In this document: positions 1 to 7,967 of the stretch, one piece after another
How the letters are laid out: the number at the start of each line of letters is the position of its first letter
Position numbering within the stretch: position 1 is the stretch's first letter
Source of the DNA: an uncultured Oscillospiraceae bacterium
GTDB lineage: Bacteria > Bacillota > Clostridia > Oscillospirales > Oscillospiraceae
Length of the DNA: 33,922 nucleotides
Direction: 5' to 3'
Assembly: GCA_934589065.1 (NCBI GenBank)
Contig: CAKTNN010000022.1
Location: 1 to 33,922, forward strand
Notes under the pieces: generated by a model
Databases searched by the model: none
What the model saw: the letters and a program-made list of their open reading frames with translations, nothing else
What the model was told of the DNA's origin: nothing
Made by a program: the position numbers and the translations under genes

Positions 1-76
1 GCCCGGTGGTGCAGTCGGTTAGCACGCCAGCCTGTCACGCTGGAGGTCGACGGTTCGAGTCCGTTCCGGGTCGCCA
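1..76 (+). tRNA. tRNA-Asp (anticodon GTC), first base cut off
   Basis: The sequence folds as a tRNA. The D arm contains AGTCGGTTA, the anticodon loop CTGTCAC gives anticodon GTC (Asp), the T loop is GTTCGAGTC, and an encoded CCA ends at 76. The 3' acceptor strand CCGGGTC needs a seventh 5' base, so the mature 5' G probably lies just upstream of the window. A Rho-independent terminator follows within three bases, so this is the last gene of its transcript. Confidence 0.95.
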
Positions 77-78
77 GA

Positions 79-109
79 AACTCAGATGCTTTTGCATCTG
101 AGTTTTTTT
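79..109 (+). terminator. Rho-independent terminator after tRNA-Asp
   Basis: An 11-bp perfect stem (79-89 with 94-104) with a TTTT loop runs into seven T residues. It sits directly behind the tRNA CCA end. Confidence 0.93.
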
Positions 110-123
110 CATATTTGATAAAG

Positions 124-160
124 ACTATCCTCCCTGGGGCATTTCCACAGGGAGGATAGC
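124..160 (-). terminator. Inverted repeat, likely terminator of the minus-strand gene pair
   Basis: CTATCCTCCCTG at 125-136 pairs with CAGGGAGGATAG at 148-159, immediately downstream of the stop codon of the minus-strand gene at 162. The T tract on the minus side is short and broken, so termination may be inefficient. Confidence 0.7.
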
Positions 161-161
161 C

Positions 162-464
162 TTATTCCTGGCTGGATTCGTCGGAAGAAGGTTCTTCCTC
201 TTCCTTTCTGCGCAGGTCAATTTTTCCTTTGTATTCTTCACTATAGCCATTGTAAACGGCATAAAGGCTCAGCAGCGCCACGGGAAGGCCAAAGAGAATC
301 AGCATAACGGCGCAAATACTCAAAGCAGGAGAGAAGGTGCCCTCGTCGGCCTGATTTTTCATGATCTTTGCCCCCAGGTAAACGATATAACCGCCAACCA
401 AAAGACGCATCAGGTGACTGTTGTAGCGCCGGGAGTTCATCCAGGCAATAAGCTTTTCCTTCAT
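162..464 (-). CDS. Small two-span membrane protein, unknown function
   Basis: A 100-residue protein of no family I recognise. Two hydrophobic stretches are visible, roughly residues 18-36 (LMRLLVGGYIVYLGAKI) and 46-69 (ALSICAVMLILFGLPVALL). The C-terminal tail is highly charged, rich in K/R then E/S (residues about 77-100), and is probably cytoplasmic. A strong GGAGG lies upstream of the ATG. The gene starts three bases after the stop of the 136-residue gene, so the two are almost certainly co-transcribed and translationally linked. The pair is closed by the inverted repeat at 124-160. I infer only an inner-membrane location. Confidence 0.75.
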   Translation of the reverse strand: MKEKLIAWMNSRRYNSHLMRLLVGGYIVYLGAKIMKNQADEGTFSPALSICAVMLILFGLPVALLSLYAVYNGYSEEYKGKIDLRRKEEEEPSSDESSQE

Positions 465-467
465 AGA

Positions 468-878
468 TTAGTCCTCCCCCTTCGGAAGCTTAAACCCAAG
501 GATGGTGTTATTAAAACCTTTGTACAGATCTTCGTAGGTTCCGACCCGGAAGGGGAAATCCGGATGCCGCTGCTTCCAAAGTCGGCTTAAGGCCATGGCA
601 AAGTCTTCCTGCCCCAGTTTTACTGCGGCAGGGGCGGTGTATTGGAGCATCAGCATTTGGCGATCTGCCAGGTGCCGCTTCCGGAAGAAGCGACCGGGGT
701 GGGCATCAATCCAGTCGATCAACCCAAGAGCGCATTCTTCCGGATCTTGAAGCGCAATCTGGCGAAACACCTCTTCGGTCTGCTGGCAATAGCGCTGGAA
801 GCAGGTGGGGTAATCGGCTTTCCGAAAGCCATCCAAATAATAATTTATGCATTCGGGGATAAGAAGAGCGTAGTCCAT
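468..878 (-). CDS. Conserved hypothetical cytoplasmic protein
   Basis: A 136-residue soluble, mostly helical-looking protein rich in aromatic and charged residues, with no signal peptide or membrane segment. I do not recognise the family. Cysteines are scattered without a metal-binding pattern. The ATG at 878 follows GAGG at a reasonable distance, and a consensus sigma-A promoter (908-936) lies just upstream. It is the first gene of a two-gene transcript with the small membrane protein at 162-464. That pairing suggests they act together, but nothing in the sequence says in what. Confidence 0.75.
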   Translation of the reverse strand: MDYALLIPECINYYLDGFRKADYPTCFQRYCQQTEEVFRQIALQDPEECALGLIDWIDAHPGRFFRKRHLADRQMLMLQYTAPAAVKLGQEDFAMALSRLWKQRHPDFPFRVGTYEDLYKGFNNTILGFKLPKGED

Positions 879-907
879 GGGAAATCCTCAATTCCGTTTT
901 ATTTCTT

Positions 908-936
908 ATTATACAGCTTCTTTTCGTTTCTTTCAA
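908..936 (-). promoter_or_regulatory. Sigma-A promoter of the hypothetical gene pair
   Basis: On the minus strand, TTGAAA (931-936) and TATAAT (908-913) are separated by 17 bp. The ATG at 878 lies about 25 bases beyond the predicted start point. Confidence 0.85.
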
Positions 937-937
937 G

Positions 938-976
938 AAAAAGTGAAGAAAAATCCCCGGGCAAAGGCCCGGGGAT
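938..976 (-). terminator. Rho-independent terminator of the sugar ABC transporter operon
   Basis: ATCCCCGGGC (953-962) pairs with GCCCGGGGAT (967-976), loop AAAG. On the minus strand it is followed by TTTTTCTTCACTTTTTCTT. It stands 17 bases after the permease stop codon. Confidence 0.93.
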
Positions 977-992
977 CAAAGACGCGAAGCGA

Positions 993-2150
993 TTAAGCTT
1001 TGCCGGTCTTGTGATTGGAAACCACATCAAAGATAACGGCAACCAGAAGCACGAGGCCCTTGACGATGTACTGCCAGTTGTTATCCAGACCGATGATGGA
1101 CATACCCTGGTTGATAACGCCCAGGAAAATAGCGCCGATGCAGATACCGGCAACCGTACCGGAGCCGCCGTATGCGGAAGCGCCGCCAATGAAGCAGGAG
1201 CCGATGGCATCCATTTCAAAGGAGGTACCGGTATCGCCGTTGACGGAGCCGATACGGGCTGCCATCAGCAGACCGGACAGGCCAGCCAGGAAGGACATGG
1301 AAGCATAGGCCATGAAGTAAACCTTCTTGGTATCGATGCCGGAGAGCTTAGTGGCCTTTTCGTTGCCGCCCACAGCGTAGAAGTAGCGACCGAATGCAGT
1401 CTTGCTGGTGATGAATGCGTAAATAAACACAACCGCCAGAATCCACAGCAGCATTACGGGAATGCCCTTGTAGTTTGCCAGTTTCCAGCTGTAGAACACA
1501 ACCAGAGCGGCGATGATAACCTGCTTGGTCAGCGCGGGAGCCAGAGCGTCTACGCTGTAGCCCTTCTTGGCCTTGTTGGCCCGGCTGACAAAGAAGCTGA
1601 TGATCAGTGCGGCAGCAACGATCAGGCCCACAATAAAGGCGGACCACTTTACGTCACCGTCCAGGCCGGGAACCTGAATGTAGGAAGCGAAGATGTTCAG
1701 GAAGGTCTGGTTCTTTACGGCAACGGTCTTGGAGGACAGGATAACACGACCGATGCCGCGGAACAGGAACATACCGGACAGGGTGCAGATGAAGGGGGGA
1801 ATGTGGACGTTGCCGATCCAGAAGCCTTGCCAAACACCGATCAGCGCGCCTACAGCCAGGCAGATCAGGATGGTGGGGACAGCGGGGACGGAGGTTTTGT
1901 CCAGCAGCTGGGCACACAGAGCGCCTACCAGGCACACGGTGGAACCAACGGAAAGGTCAACGTTACCACCGGTCAGGATACACAGCAGCATACCACAGGC
2001 CAGAACCAGAACGTAGGAGTTCTGCAGCAGCAGGTTGGACATATTCTGGGCCTTCAGCAGACGGCCCTGGGTCAAAATGGAGAAAAGGATGAATACCAGT
2101 ACCAGGGCGATAACCATGGTATACTTTTTCAAGGTTGTTTTGAGTTTCAT
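993..2150 (-). CDS. mmsB: Monosaccharide ABC transporter permease (MmsB/GguB type)
   Basis: A 385-residue polytopic membrane protein of the ribose/xylose/multiple-sugar permease family (BPD_transp_2). About ten hydrophobic segments begin at residues 10-28. The family landmarks are visible: [10 protein letters not shown] near residues 61-70, then the region around [12 protein letters not shown] (the cytoplasmic loop contacting the ATPase), and [12 protein letters not shown] near the C terminus. It forms the membrane channel through which a sugar delivered by the ChvE-like lipoprotein enters. Its ATG overlaps the stop of the ATPase gene as ATGA, so the two are translationally coupled. Last gene of the operon, followed by a strong terminator. 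The sugar carried is not readable from the permease. Context suggests an aldopentose or 6-deoxyhexose. Confidence 0.93.
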   Translation of the reverse strand: MKLKTTLKKYTMVIALVLVFILFSILTQGRLLKAQNMSNLLLQNSYVLVLACGMLLCILTGGNVDLSVGSTVCLVGALCAQLLDKTSVPAVPTILICLAVGALIGVWQGFWIGNVHIPPFICTLSGMFLFRGIGRVILSSKTVAVKNQTFLNIFASYIQVPGLDGDVKWSAFIVGLIVAAALIISFFVSRANKAKKGYSVDALAPALTKQVIIAALVVFYSWKLANYKGIPVMLLWILAVVFIYAFITSKTAFGRYFYAVGGNEKATKLSGIDTKKVYFMAYASMSFLAGLSGLLMAARIGSVNGDTGTSFEMDAIGSCFIGGASAYGGSGTVAGICIGAIFLGVINQGMSIIGLDNNWQYIVKGLVLLVAVIFDVVSNHKTGKA

Positions 2151-3709
2151 TCGGTAACTCCCTCGCTTTCTTCTTTCTTCTCGGATTTTAGAATAGCAGC
2201 CATAATCTTTTCCTGAGAAGCCTCCTGAGCGGTCATTTCAGCAACCATTTTTCCTTCGTTCATCACGTAGATTCGGTCGCACATACCCAGAATTTCCGGC
2301 AGCTCAGAGGAAATCATAATCACGGATTTTCCCATAGCCACCAGGCTATTGATAATGCCGTAGATTTCGTACTTTGCGCCCACGTCGATACCACGGGTAG
2401 GCTCGTCCAGAATCAGCACCTCGGGGTCAGCAAACATCCATTTGCTCAGCAGAACCTTTTGCTGATTGCCGCCGGACAGGTTGCCAACATCCTGATGGAC
2501 AGAGGGAGTTTTGGTGCGCATTTTCTGACGGTACTCTTCGGCAATCTGTGCTTCCTTCTGGAAGTCCAGAATGCCGCCCTTGGAATAAATCTTGGCCATT
2601 TTTGCCATGGTATTGTTCACGGCAATGGACATGGGGAGAATCAAACCGTTGCCCTTCCGATCTTCGGTAACATAGGCAAGACCGGCCTCGATGGCCTGCT
2701 TCTCGTTGTGCAGATGCACTTCCTTGCCGCCGATGAACACCTGACCGGTGATACCCGTGCCGTAGGAATGACCGAAAATGCTCATGGCAAGCTCTGTGCG
2801 GCCCGCACCCTGCAGACCGGAGAAGCCAACCACTTCGCCCTTGCGGACATAGAAGGAAACGTTGTCATCCACGATTTTTTCCTGGTAAACAGGGTGATGG
2901 ACGGTCCAATTTTTCACTTCCATGCCGATCTCATCGGAAATGTTGTGCTCCCGGACGGGATAACGATCGGAAAGCTCACGACCAACCATGCCCCGGATAA
3001 TCCGGTCTTCATCCACACTACGGGTGGAGTTGTCGATGGTCTCAATGGTACTGCCGTCGCGAAGAACGGTGATTTTGTCTGCAACGTAAGCAATTTCGTT
3101 CAGCTTGTGGGAAATGATAATGGATGTCATGCCCTGCTTTTTGAAGCTGAGCAGAAGATCCAGAAGCATTTTGGAGTCCGCCTCGTTCAGAGAGGAGGTG
3201 GGCTCATCCAGAATCAGCAGCTGAACCTTCTTCGCCAGAGCTTTGGCAATTTCAACCAGCTGCTGCTTGCCGGTACCAATGTCCTTAATCAGAGTATGGG
3301 CGTCATCCTTAAGACCAACCTGGTCCATGTGGATGCGGGCCTCGTGATAGGTTTTATCCCAGTTGATCCCGAAGCGACCCTTTCGCTCGTTGCCAAGGAA
3401 CATATTCTCACCAATGGAAAGCTCCGGGATCAGAGCCAGTTCCTGGTGAATAATGACAATTCCTTTTTCTTCGCTGTCGCGAAGCGTATGGAATTGGCAA
3501 ACTTCTCCGTTATAGACGATATCGCCTGTATAGCTGCCATAGGGATATGTGCCGGAAAGCACGTTCATCAAAGTGGATTTGCCGGCGCCGTTTTCGCCGA
3601 CCAGTGCGTGGATTTCGCCCCGTTCAACCTGTAGATTGACGTTGTCCAGGGCCTTAACACCGGGGAATTCTTTGGTGATGCTGCGCATCTCCAGAATATA
3701 ATCTGCCAA
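2147..3709 (-). CDS. mmsA: Monosaccharide ABC transporter, tandem ATP-binding protein (MmsA/GguA type)
   Basis: A 520-residue double ABC ATPase that powers sugar import. The first half has Walker [10 protein letters not shown] (residues 38-46), Q-loop region [10 protein letters not shown], a family-typical degenerate signature [15 protein letters not shown], and Walker [12 protein letters not shown]. The second half has the degenerate Walker A of this family ([10 protein letters not shown], Arg for Lys), a true signature [10 protein letters not shown], and Walker [15 protein letters not shown]. The GTGKQQ variant points to the MmsA/GguA/XylG branch. The start codon is TTG (3707-3709), supported by AAAGGAGGG about eight bases upstream. 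It overlaps the permease gene by 4 bp and lies 156 bp after the binding-protein gene, behind a GC-rich hairpin. Confidence 0.95.
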   Translation of the reverse strand: MADYILEMRSITKEFPGVKALDNVNLQVERGEIHALVGENGAGKSTLMNVLSGTYPYGSYTGDIVYNGEVCQFHTLRDSEEKGIVIIHQELALIPELSIGENMFLGNERKGRFGINWDKTYHEARIHMDQVGLKDDAHTLIKDIGTGKQQLVEIAKALAKKVQLLILDEPTSSLNEADSKMLLDLLLSFKKQGMTSIIISHKLNEIAYVADKITVLRDGSTIETIDNSTRSVDEDRIIRGMVGRELSDRYPVREHNISDEIGMEVKNWTVHHPVYQEKIVDDNVSFYVRKGEVVGFSGLQGAGRTELAMSIFGHSYGTGITGQVFIGGKEVHLHNEKQAIEAGLAYVTEDRKGNGLILPMSIAVNNTMAKMAKIYSKGGILDFQKEAQIAEEYRQKMRTKTPSVHQDVGNLSGGNQQKVLLSKWMFADPEVLILDEPTRGIDVGAKYEIYGIINSLVAMGKSVIMISSELPEILGMCDRIYVMNEGKMVAEMTAQEASQEKIMAAILKSEKKEESEGVTE

Positions 3710-3800
3710 TGTGGGATGCCCTCCTTTTCATGTATTGGGTAGCAACCGGAAAAACTTCCCGGAAGGGAAGTGGTCTATCTCCGATGCCTGAGGGAATAGA

Positions 3801-3828
3801 AAAGGGGGCGAGGCAGGACCTCGCCCCC
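3801..3828 (-). terminator. Intercistronic hairpin between binding protein and ATPase genes (partial terminator or mRNA stabiliser)
   Basis: GGGGGCGAGG (3804-3813) pairs with CCTCGCCCCC (3819-3828), a perfect 10-bp GC-rich stem with a 5-base loop. On the minus strand it is followed by TTTTCTATTCCC, a weak T tract. The position fits the usual way of making more binding protein than membrane components, by partial termination or by protecting the upstream message. Confidence 0.75.
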
Positions 3829-3865
3829 GGATTTCGTTCATAGCAATGGGGCCTGACTGTTTAAA

Positions 3866-5044
3866 TCAGGAAGCAGTGGACTCCAGGTACTTGTTGTTGG
3901 CATCCCACTTGTAGTTGCCGGTATCGACCAGCTTCTGCAGGTTGGAAGCATCCACAGACCAAGGCACCAGCAGGAAGGAGGTAACAGCACGAGTGCCGTT
4001 CTCATAGCTCTCGGTATCGAAGGCTGCGGTGACGGAGAACTTGTCGCACAGGGAAGCATCGATGGTGTCGCCATTCAGCAGAGCCTGTGCCAGAACCAGG
4101 GTAACACCTGCTTCGTCGGCAACGTTCTTGTAAACGGTCATGGTCTGCTTGCCATCAACGATGTTCTGCAGGTTGGTGATATCGCCATCCTGACCGGTGA
4201 CCATAACGGTGTTGGAGCCGGCGTAGTCGGACTCGATAGCCTGAGCAACACCAGCGGCGGTGGAGTCGTTGGAGCACAGAGCGATGTCGAGGACGGTGCC
4301 GTCAGAGTAGTAGGAAGCCAGGGTATTCTGGAAGTTTTCCAGAGCGGTGTCGGTGGACCATGCGGGGGTAGCGACCTGCTCGAAGGTGTTCTTACCGGAG
4401 GGGATCACCAGAGTGCCCTTGTCCAGGTAAGGCTTCAGGGTGTCCATGGCGCCGTTGAAGAAGTAACCGGCGTTGTTATCAGCGGGGTCACCGGCGGTGA
4501 ACTCGATGTTGTAAACCTTGTCGCCAGCGTTGTCCAGATCCATGTGATCAATGACGTACTGAGCCTGCAGGGTACCAACGGTGTAGTTATCGAAGGATAC
4601 GTAGTAGTCAACGGCGTCAGCCTTGATCATACGGTCGTAAGCGATAACGGGCACGCCCTGATCCTTGGCCTCAGCCAGAGTCTGGGACAGAGCCTCGCCA
4701 TCGATGGCGGCGACGATCAGCAGGTCAACCTTGTCAGCCAGCATGTTGGCGATATCATTGTTCTGCTTGGTGTTGTCGTTGTCGGAGTAGGTCAGCTCAA
4801 CGGCGTAACCGGCAGCCTCAAACTGGGCCTTCAGGTATTCGCCATCGCGGTTCCAGCGCTCCAGGGACTTGGTGGGCATTGCGATGCCGACGGTCTTACC
4901 GGAAGCGGTTTCAGCAGCAGGAGCCTCCGTAGCGGGGGCGTTTGCAGCAGGAGCTTCCGTAGCAGCGGGTGCAGAATTGCCGCCGCAGGCTGCCATAGAG
5001 ATGATCATCAGAATGGCAAGGACAGATGCGAGAATCTTTTTCAT
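3866..5044 (-). CDS. chvE: Sugar-binding lipoprotein of the ABC transporter (ChvE family)
   Basis: A 392-residue periplasmic-binding-protein-fold lipoprotein. The start at 5044 is chosen because AAAGGAG precedes it and a lipoprotein signal follows at once: MKKILAS, a hydrophobic core, then lipobox SMAAC with Cys20. Residues about 24-47 are an Ala/Pro/Thr/Glu-rich flexible linker. The mature domain opens with VGIAMPTKSLERW and contains IVAAIDGEAL and VIAYDRMI, which closely resemble the ChvE/multiple-sugar-binding group. ChvE-type proteins bind aldoses such as glucose, galactose, arabinose, xylose or fucose, so the ligand is not fixed by family. First gene of the transporter operon and divergent from an AraC-type regulator. 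A longer in-frame start (5128) has no ribosome binding site and spoils the signal peptide. Confidence 0.94.
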   Translation of the reverse strand: MKKILASVLAILMIISMAACGGNSAPAATEAPAANAPATEAPAAETASGKTVGIAMPTKSLERWNRDGEYLKAQFEAAGYAVELTYSDNDNTKQNNDIANMLADKVDLLIVAAIDGEALSQTLAEAKDQGVPVIAYDRMIKADAVDYYVSFDNYTVGTLQAQYVIDHMDLDNAGDKVYNIEFTAGDPADNNAGYFFNGAMDTLKPYLDKGTLVIPSGKNTFEQVATPAWSTDTALENFQNTLASYYSDGTVLDIALCSNDSTAAGVAQAIESDYAGSNTVMVTGQDGDITNLQNIVDGKQTMTVYKNVADEAGVTLVLAQALLNGDTIDASLCDKFSVTAAFDTESYENGTRAVTSFLLVPWSVDASNLQKLVDTGNYKWDANNKYLESTAS

Positions 5045-5106
5045 GATTGCAGTCTCCTTTTCATTTTCATCCTGGAAATGTACCTGGATGTTGACCACAG
5101 TGTACA

Positions 5107-5222
5107 ACTTTTTTGCGGATTTGTCCATAGGATACGCTGTAAAAAAAGATTATTTGTGCGTTTTTTACAAGTTGTGGATGCCATATCTGTGCAAAATGCA
5201 ATATTGACACACTTTTTTGCAC
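5107..5222. promoter_or_regulatory. Divergent control region with repeated ACTTTTTTGC motifs (candidate AraC operators)
   Basis: The 278-bp gap between the binding-protein gene and the regulator holds two exact copies of ACTTTTTTGC, at 5107-5116 and 5211-5220, 104 bp apart. That is close to ten helical turns, so both face the same side of the DNA. The second copy also forms an inverted repeat with GTGCAAAA at 5189-5196 (partner TTTTGCAC at 5215-5222). No consensus -35/-10 pair is visible for the transporter operon on the minus strand, which fits a promoter that needs an activator. Assigning the repeats to the adjacent AraC regulator is inference. Confidence 0.45.
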
Positions 5223-5262
5223 AGCAACAGAAATAGGCTGTTTGTTTCTTATCTTCCCTATC

Positions 5263-5291
5263 TTGACAGCAGATACCGAAAAACTTATAAT
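5263..5291 (+). promoter_or_regulatory. Consensus sigma-A promoter of the AraC regulator gene
   Basis: TTGACA (5263-5268), a 17-bp spacer and TATAAT (5286-5291) match consensus at every position. The predicted transcript starts near 5298, which rules out the longer reading-frame start at 5242 and supports the ATG at 5323. Confidence 0.93.
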
Positions 5292-5322
5292 AAAATTATC
5301 ACAAAAACGGGAGGAACCCCCT

Positions 5323-6243
5323 ATGGAGGAACTGGAAATTATCCAGCAGTGGAATGTGCCGGGGATCCGTTTGTTCCTGAATACGGTGGAATACCGGACG
5401 GCTCACTTTCATCCGGACTGGGAAATGCTTTGGATGCTGGAGAACCCCATGCAGATTCTTTCTTTGCAGGAATCTTACCGGGCGGAAGTGGGGCAGGTTG
5501 TATTGCTTTCACCCAATATGCCCCATGAATTCCGCAAGGTGGAATATGGGTGCACCTTCCTGTGTGTTCAGGTATCCCGTGACCTCTTCCCGGGAATTGA
5601 TAACCTTGTAATGGAGGGGCACATTGTCGATCTGTTTATGGACACAGCCGGTCTGAAAGAATCCCTGGGCAGGTGCGCTATGGCCTATTTCCGGCGAGAG
5701 CGGTTTTATGAAATGGAAGTTATGGGTCAGGTGAGCCAAATCTTTTTTGATACCTTCCGGGCAATGCCTTCCCATAGCGTTTCTCTGGAGGAGGCCAGAA
5801 GCCGGGATAAGCGGAATGCCCGGCTCCTCCGGCTGCAGGAATACGTGGACAGCAACTATATGCACAAAATCCGCCTGGCAGATTTTGCCAGGGAAGAGGG
5901 CTGCACCGTCAGCTTCCTGTCCCATTTTGTCCGGGACTGTTTGAATCAGACCTTTCAGGACTATGTAACCTCCGTGCGGTTTAACAGTGCCTGCCAGCAG
6001 ATTGCTGCGGGAAACACAAAAATGCTGGATGTATGCATGGAGTCCGGCTTTTCAGACTACCGGTATTTCACCCGTGCATTTCGCCAGTTCTGCGGCATGA
6101 CACCGGAACAGTTCTGCCGAAGTCAAAATGCACAATTGCGTGAGGATGCCTTGACCCGGCGGAGCATCCATTCGTTGGAACGTTTTTACACGGATGAGCA
6201 GAGCCTTGCTTACCTCCAAGCATTTTTAAACCGCAAAAACTGA
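5323..6243 (+). CDS. AraC-family transcriptional regulator of the sugar locus
   Basis: A 306-residue regulator. The N-terminal half is a cupin-type sensor domain (residues about 20-130; TAHFHPDWEM, then GQVVLLSPNMPHEFR), the usual sugar-binding jelly roll. The C-terminal 100 residues carry two helix-turn-helix units: IRLADFAREEGCTVSFLSHF, then MLDVCMESGFSDYRYFTRAF, ending MTPEQF, the AraC/HTH_18 signature. GGGAGG precedes the ATG by eight bases and a perfect promoter lies upstream. It is divergent from the ChvE-type transporter and directly upstream of the xylulokinase gene, so it most likely activates both sides in response to the transported sugar (inference). Confidence 0.93.
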   Translation: MEELEIIQQWNVPGIRLFLNTVEYRTAHFHPDWEMLWMLENPMQILSLQESYRAEVGQVVLLSPNMPHEFRKVEYGCTFLCVQVSRDLFPGIDNLVMEGHIVDLFMDTAGLKESLGRCAMAYFRRERFYEMEVMGQVSQIFFDTFRAMPSHSVSLEEARSRDKRNARLLRLQEYVDSNYMHKIRLADFAREEGCTVSFLSHFVRDCLNQTFQDYVTSVRFNSACQQIAAGNTKMLDVCMESGFSDYRYFTRAFRQFCGMTPEQFCRSQNAQLREDALTRRSIHSLERFYTDEQSLAYLQAFLNRKN

Positions 6244-6256
6244 ACAATATCACAAC

Positions 6257-6283
6257 AAACGACCCTGAAAACCAGGGGCGTTT
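6257..6283 (+). terminator. Weak terminator-like hairpin after the AraC gene
   Basis: AAACG-A-CCCTG (6257-6267) can pair with CAGGG-G-CGTTT (6273-6283) with one A/G mismatch. The following T tract is poor (CGTTTCGTAAAATT), so read-through into the xylulokinase operon is possible. Confidence 0.5.
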
Positions 6284-6365
6284 CGTAAAATTAGAACAAA
6301 TTGACGGCGGCTTGGCTATCTTACACAATTCAGAGAAGCAGAAACTGACGATTTCTCCAAAAATG

Positions 6366-6459
6366 ATGCTTACAGCAAAATAGTCTAATAAAAAGCCAAA
6401 ATTAGCCAAGAAAAACCCGGTGGAATCGAGTATGCTTACAGCGAAAGAATCTAAAATAA
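6366..6459 (+). promoter_or_regulatory. Direct repeats upstream of xylulokinase (candidate activator sites)
   Basis: The 235-bp gap before the kinase gene is AT-rich and holds two copies of ATGCTTACAGC at 6366-6376 and 6432-6442, each followed by a related AT-rich tail (AAAATAGTCTAATA and GAAAGAATCTAAAA). The copies are 66 bp apart. No good sigma-A -35 element is visible in the gap. Tandem directly repeated half-sites beside a poor promoter are typical for AraC-family activation. The assignment is inference. Confidence 0.4.
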
Positions 6460-6478
6460 TCATCTGGAGGGTTGTTTA

Positions 6479-7963
6479 ATGGCTTTGTATATCGGCGTTG
6501 ATCTGGGCACATCGGCAGTAAAGCTCTTGCTGATGGATGGCGCAGGCAAGATCCTGAACACGGTTTCCAAGGAATATCCCCTGGAATTCCCCCATCCCGG
6601 CTGGAGTCAGCAGGCTCCAGAGGACTGGAAAAAGGCTGTGTTTCAGGGAATCCCGGAGCTGTTGACCGGATTTGACAGCAGCCTTGTCCGGGGCATCGGC
6701 TGCGGCGGTCAGATGCACGGCCTGGTTATCCTGGACAGCCAGGACAATGTGATTCGTCCTGCTATTTTGTGGAACGATGGCAGAACCGCCAAGCAGGTGG
6801 ATTTCCTGAATAACGAAGTGGGCAAGCAGGTGCTCTCCGCCCGCACGGCAAATATTGCCTTCGCCGGGTTTACCGCGCCCAAGGTTCTGTGGGTGCGGGA
6901 GAACGAGCCGGAGAACTTTGCCCGGATTGCCAAACTGATGCTGCCGAAGGATTACATCAACTACGTGCTTACCGGCGTTCACAGCTGCGACTATTCCGAT
7001 GCTTCCGGTATGCTGCTGCTGGATGTGGAGCACAAGCGCTGGTCGAAGGAGATGCTGGAGCTGTGCGGCCTGACCGAAGCGCAGATGCCCACGCTCTTTG
7101 AAAGCTTTGAAAAAATCGGCGTTGTCAAGCCGGAGGTCGCTGCACTTTTGGGCCTGCCGGAGGGCGTTGTGGTGGCTGCCGGTGCAGGCGACAATGCTGC
7201 CGCTGCCGTTGGCACCGGCGTAGTGGGAGACGGCGGCTGTAATATCAGCCTGGGCACTTCCGGAACGGTGTTTATTTCCTCTGCCAAGTTTGGCGTGGAC
7301 AGCACCAATGGTCTGCACGCCTTTGCCCATGCCGATGGCGGCTACCATCTGATGGGCTGCATGCTTTCCGCTGCCAGCTGCAATAAGTGGCTGATGGACG
7401 AAATCTACAAGACCTCCGATTACGCGGGGGAACAGCTTCCCATCACCGAAGATAAGCTTGGCAAAAACCATGTGTATTTCCTGCCTTACCTGATGGGCGA
7501 GCGCAGCCCCATCAATGATACCAATGCCCGGGCCACCTTTATCGGCATGACTATGGATACCACCCGGGCAGACCTGACCCAGGCTGTGCTGGAGGGCGTG
7601 GCCTTTGCCATCCGCGACAGCGTAGAGGTTGCCAAGAGCTTGGGCATTTCCGTGACCTCCTCCATGATCTGCGGCGGCGGCGCCAAGAGCCCCCTGTGGA
7701 AGAGAATTATGGCGAATGTTTTGAACATTCCCTTAAATAGCCCGGCTTCCGAGCAGGGCCCGGGCATGGGCGGTGCAATGCTTGCCATGGTTGCTTGCGG
7801 GGAGTATGCAACCGTCCAGGATGCCTGCAATGCGATGGTATCCGTCGCCTCTACGGTAGAGCCGGAGCCTGAACTGGCTGCCCTTTACGAGAAGCGCTAT
7901 CAGCAGTTCCGTCAAATCTATCCTGCCTGCAAGAACCTTTTTGCAGAGCTTGTCAAGGAGTGA
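6479..7963 (+). CDS. xylB: Xylulokinase-type FGGY carbohydrate kinase
   Basis: A 494-residue cytoplasmic sugar kinase. The N-terminal ATPase-fold motif is YIGVDLGTSAVK (residues 4-15). GQMHG at 77-81 is the xylulokinase-specific substrate motif and ILWNDGRTA follows. GAGDNAAAAVG holds the expected catalytic Asp, and CGGGAKSPLW is the C-terminal adenosine motif. Length is normal for XylB. It phosphorylates a ketopentose, normally D-xylulose to D-xylulose 5-phosphate. TGGAGG stands eight bases before the ATG. It leads a tight operon with the DUF4867 gene (4 bases later) and the isomerase-family gene. No xylA is present in the window, so the ketopentose probably comes from the isomerase-family enzyme downstream. 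A relaxed ketose specificity cannot be excluded. Confidence 0.93.
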   Translation: MALYIGVDLGTSAVKLLLMDGAGKILNTVSKEYPLEFPHPGWSQQAPEDWKKAVFQGIPELLTGFDSSLVRGIGCGGQMHGLVILDSQDNVIRPAILWNDGRTAKQVDFLNNEVGKQVLSARTANIAFAGFTAPKVLWVRENEPENFARIAKLMLPKDYINYVLTGVHSCDYSDASGMLLLDVEHKRWSKEMLELCGLTEAQMPTLFESFEKIGVVKPEVAALLGLPEGVVVAAGAGDNAAAAVGTGVVGDGGCNISLGTSGTVFISSAKFGVDSTNGLHAFAHADGGYHLMGCMLSAASCNKWLMDEIYKTSDYAGEQLPITEDKLGKNHVYFLPYLMGERSPINDTNARATFIGMTMDTTRADLTQAVLEGVAFAIRDSVEVAKSLGISVTSSMICGGGAKSPLWKRIMANVLNIPLNSPASEQGPGMGGAMLAMVACGEYATVQDACNAMVSVASTVEPEPELAALYEKRYQQFRQIYPACKNLFAELVKE

Positions 7964-7967
7964 TATT

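Noticed and set aside
642..2216. 524-codon plus-strand open frame opposite the permease gene
   Set aside because: It is a shadow. The minus strand encodes an unmistakable sugar permease with operon overlap and ribosome binding sites, while the plus frame has no start signals and a low-complexity, Gly/Gln/His-rich product.
5242..5322. Upstream start for the AraC regulator, adding 27 residues
   Set aside because: It lies upstream of a perfect sigma-A promoter at 5263-5291, so the transcript cannot include it.
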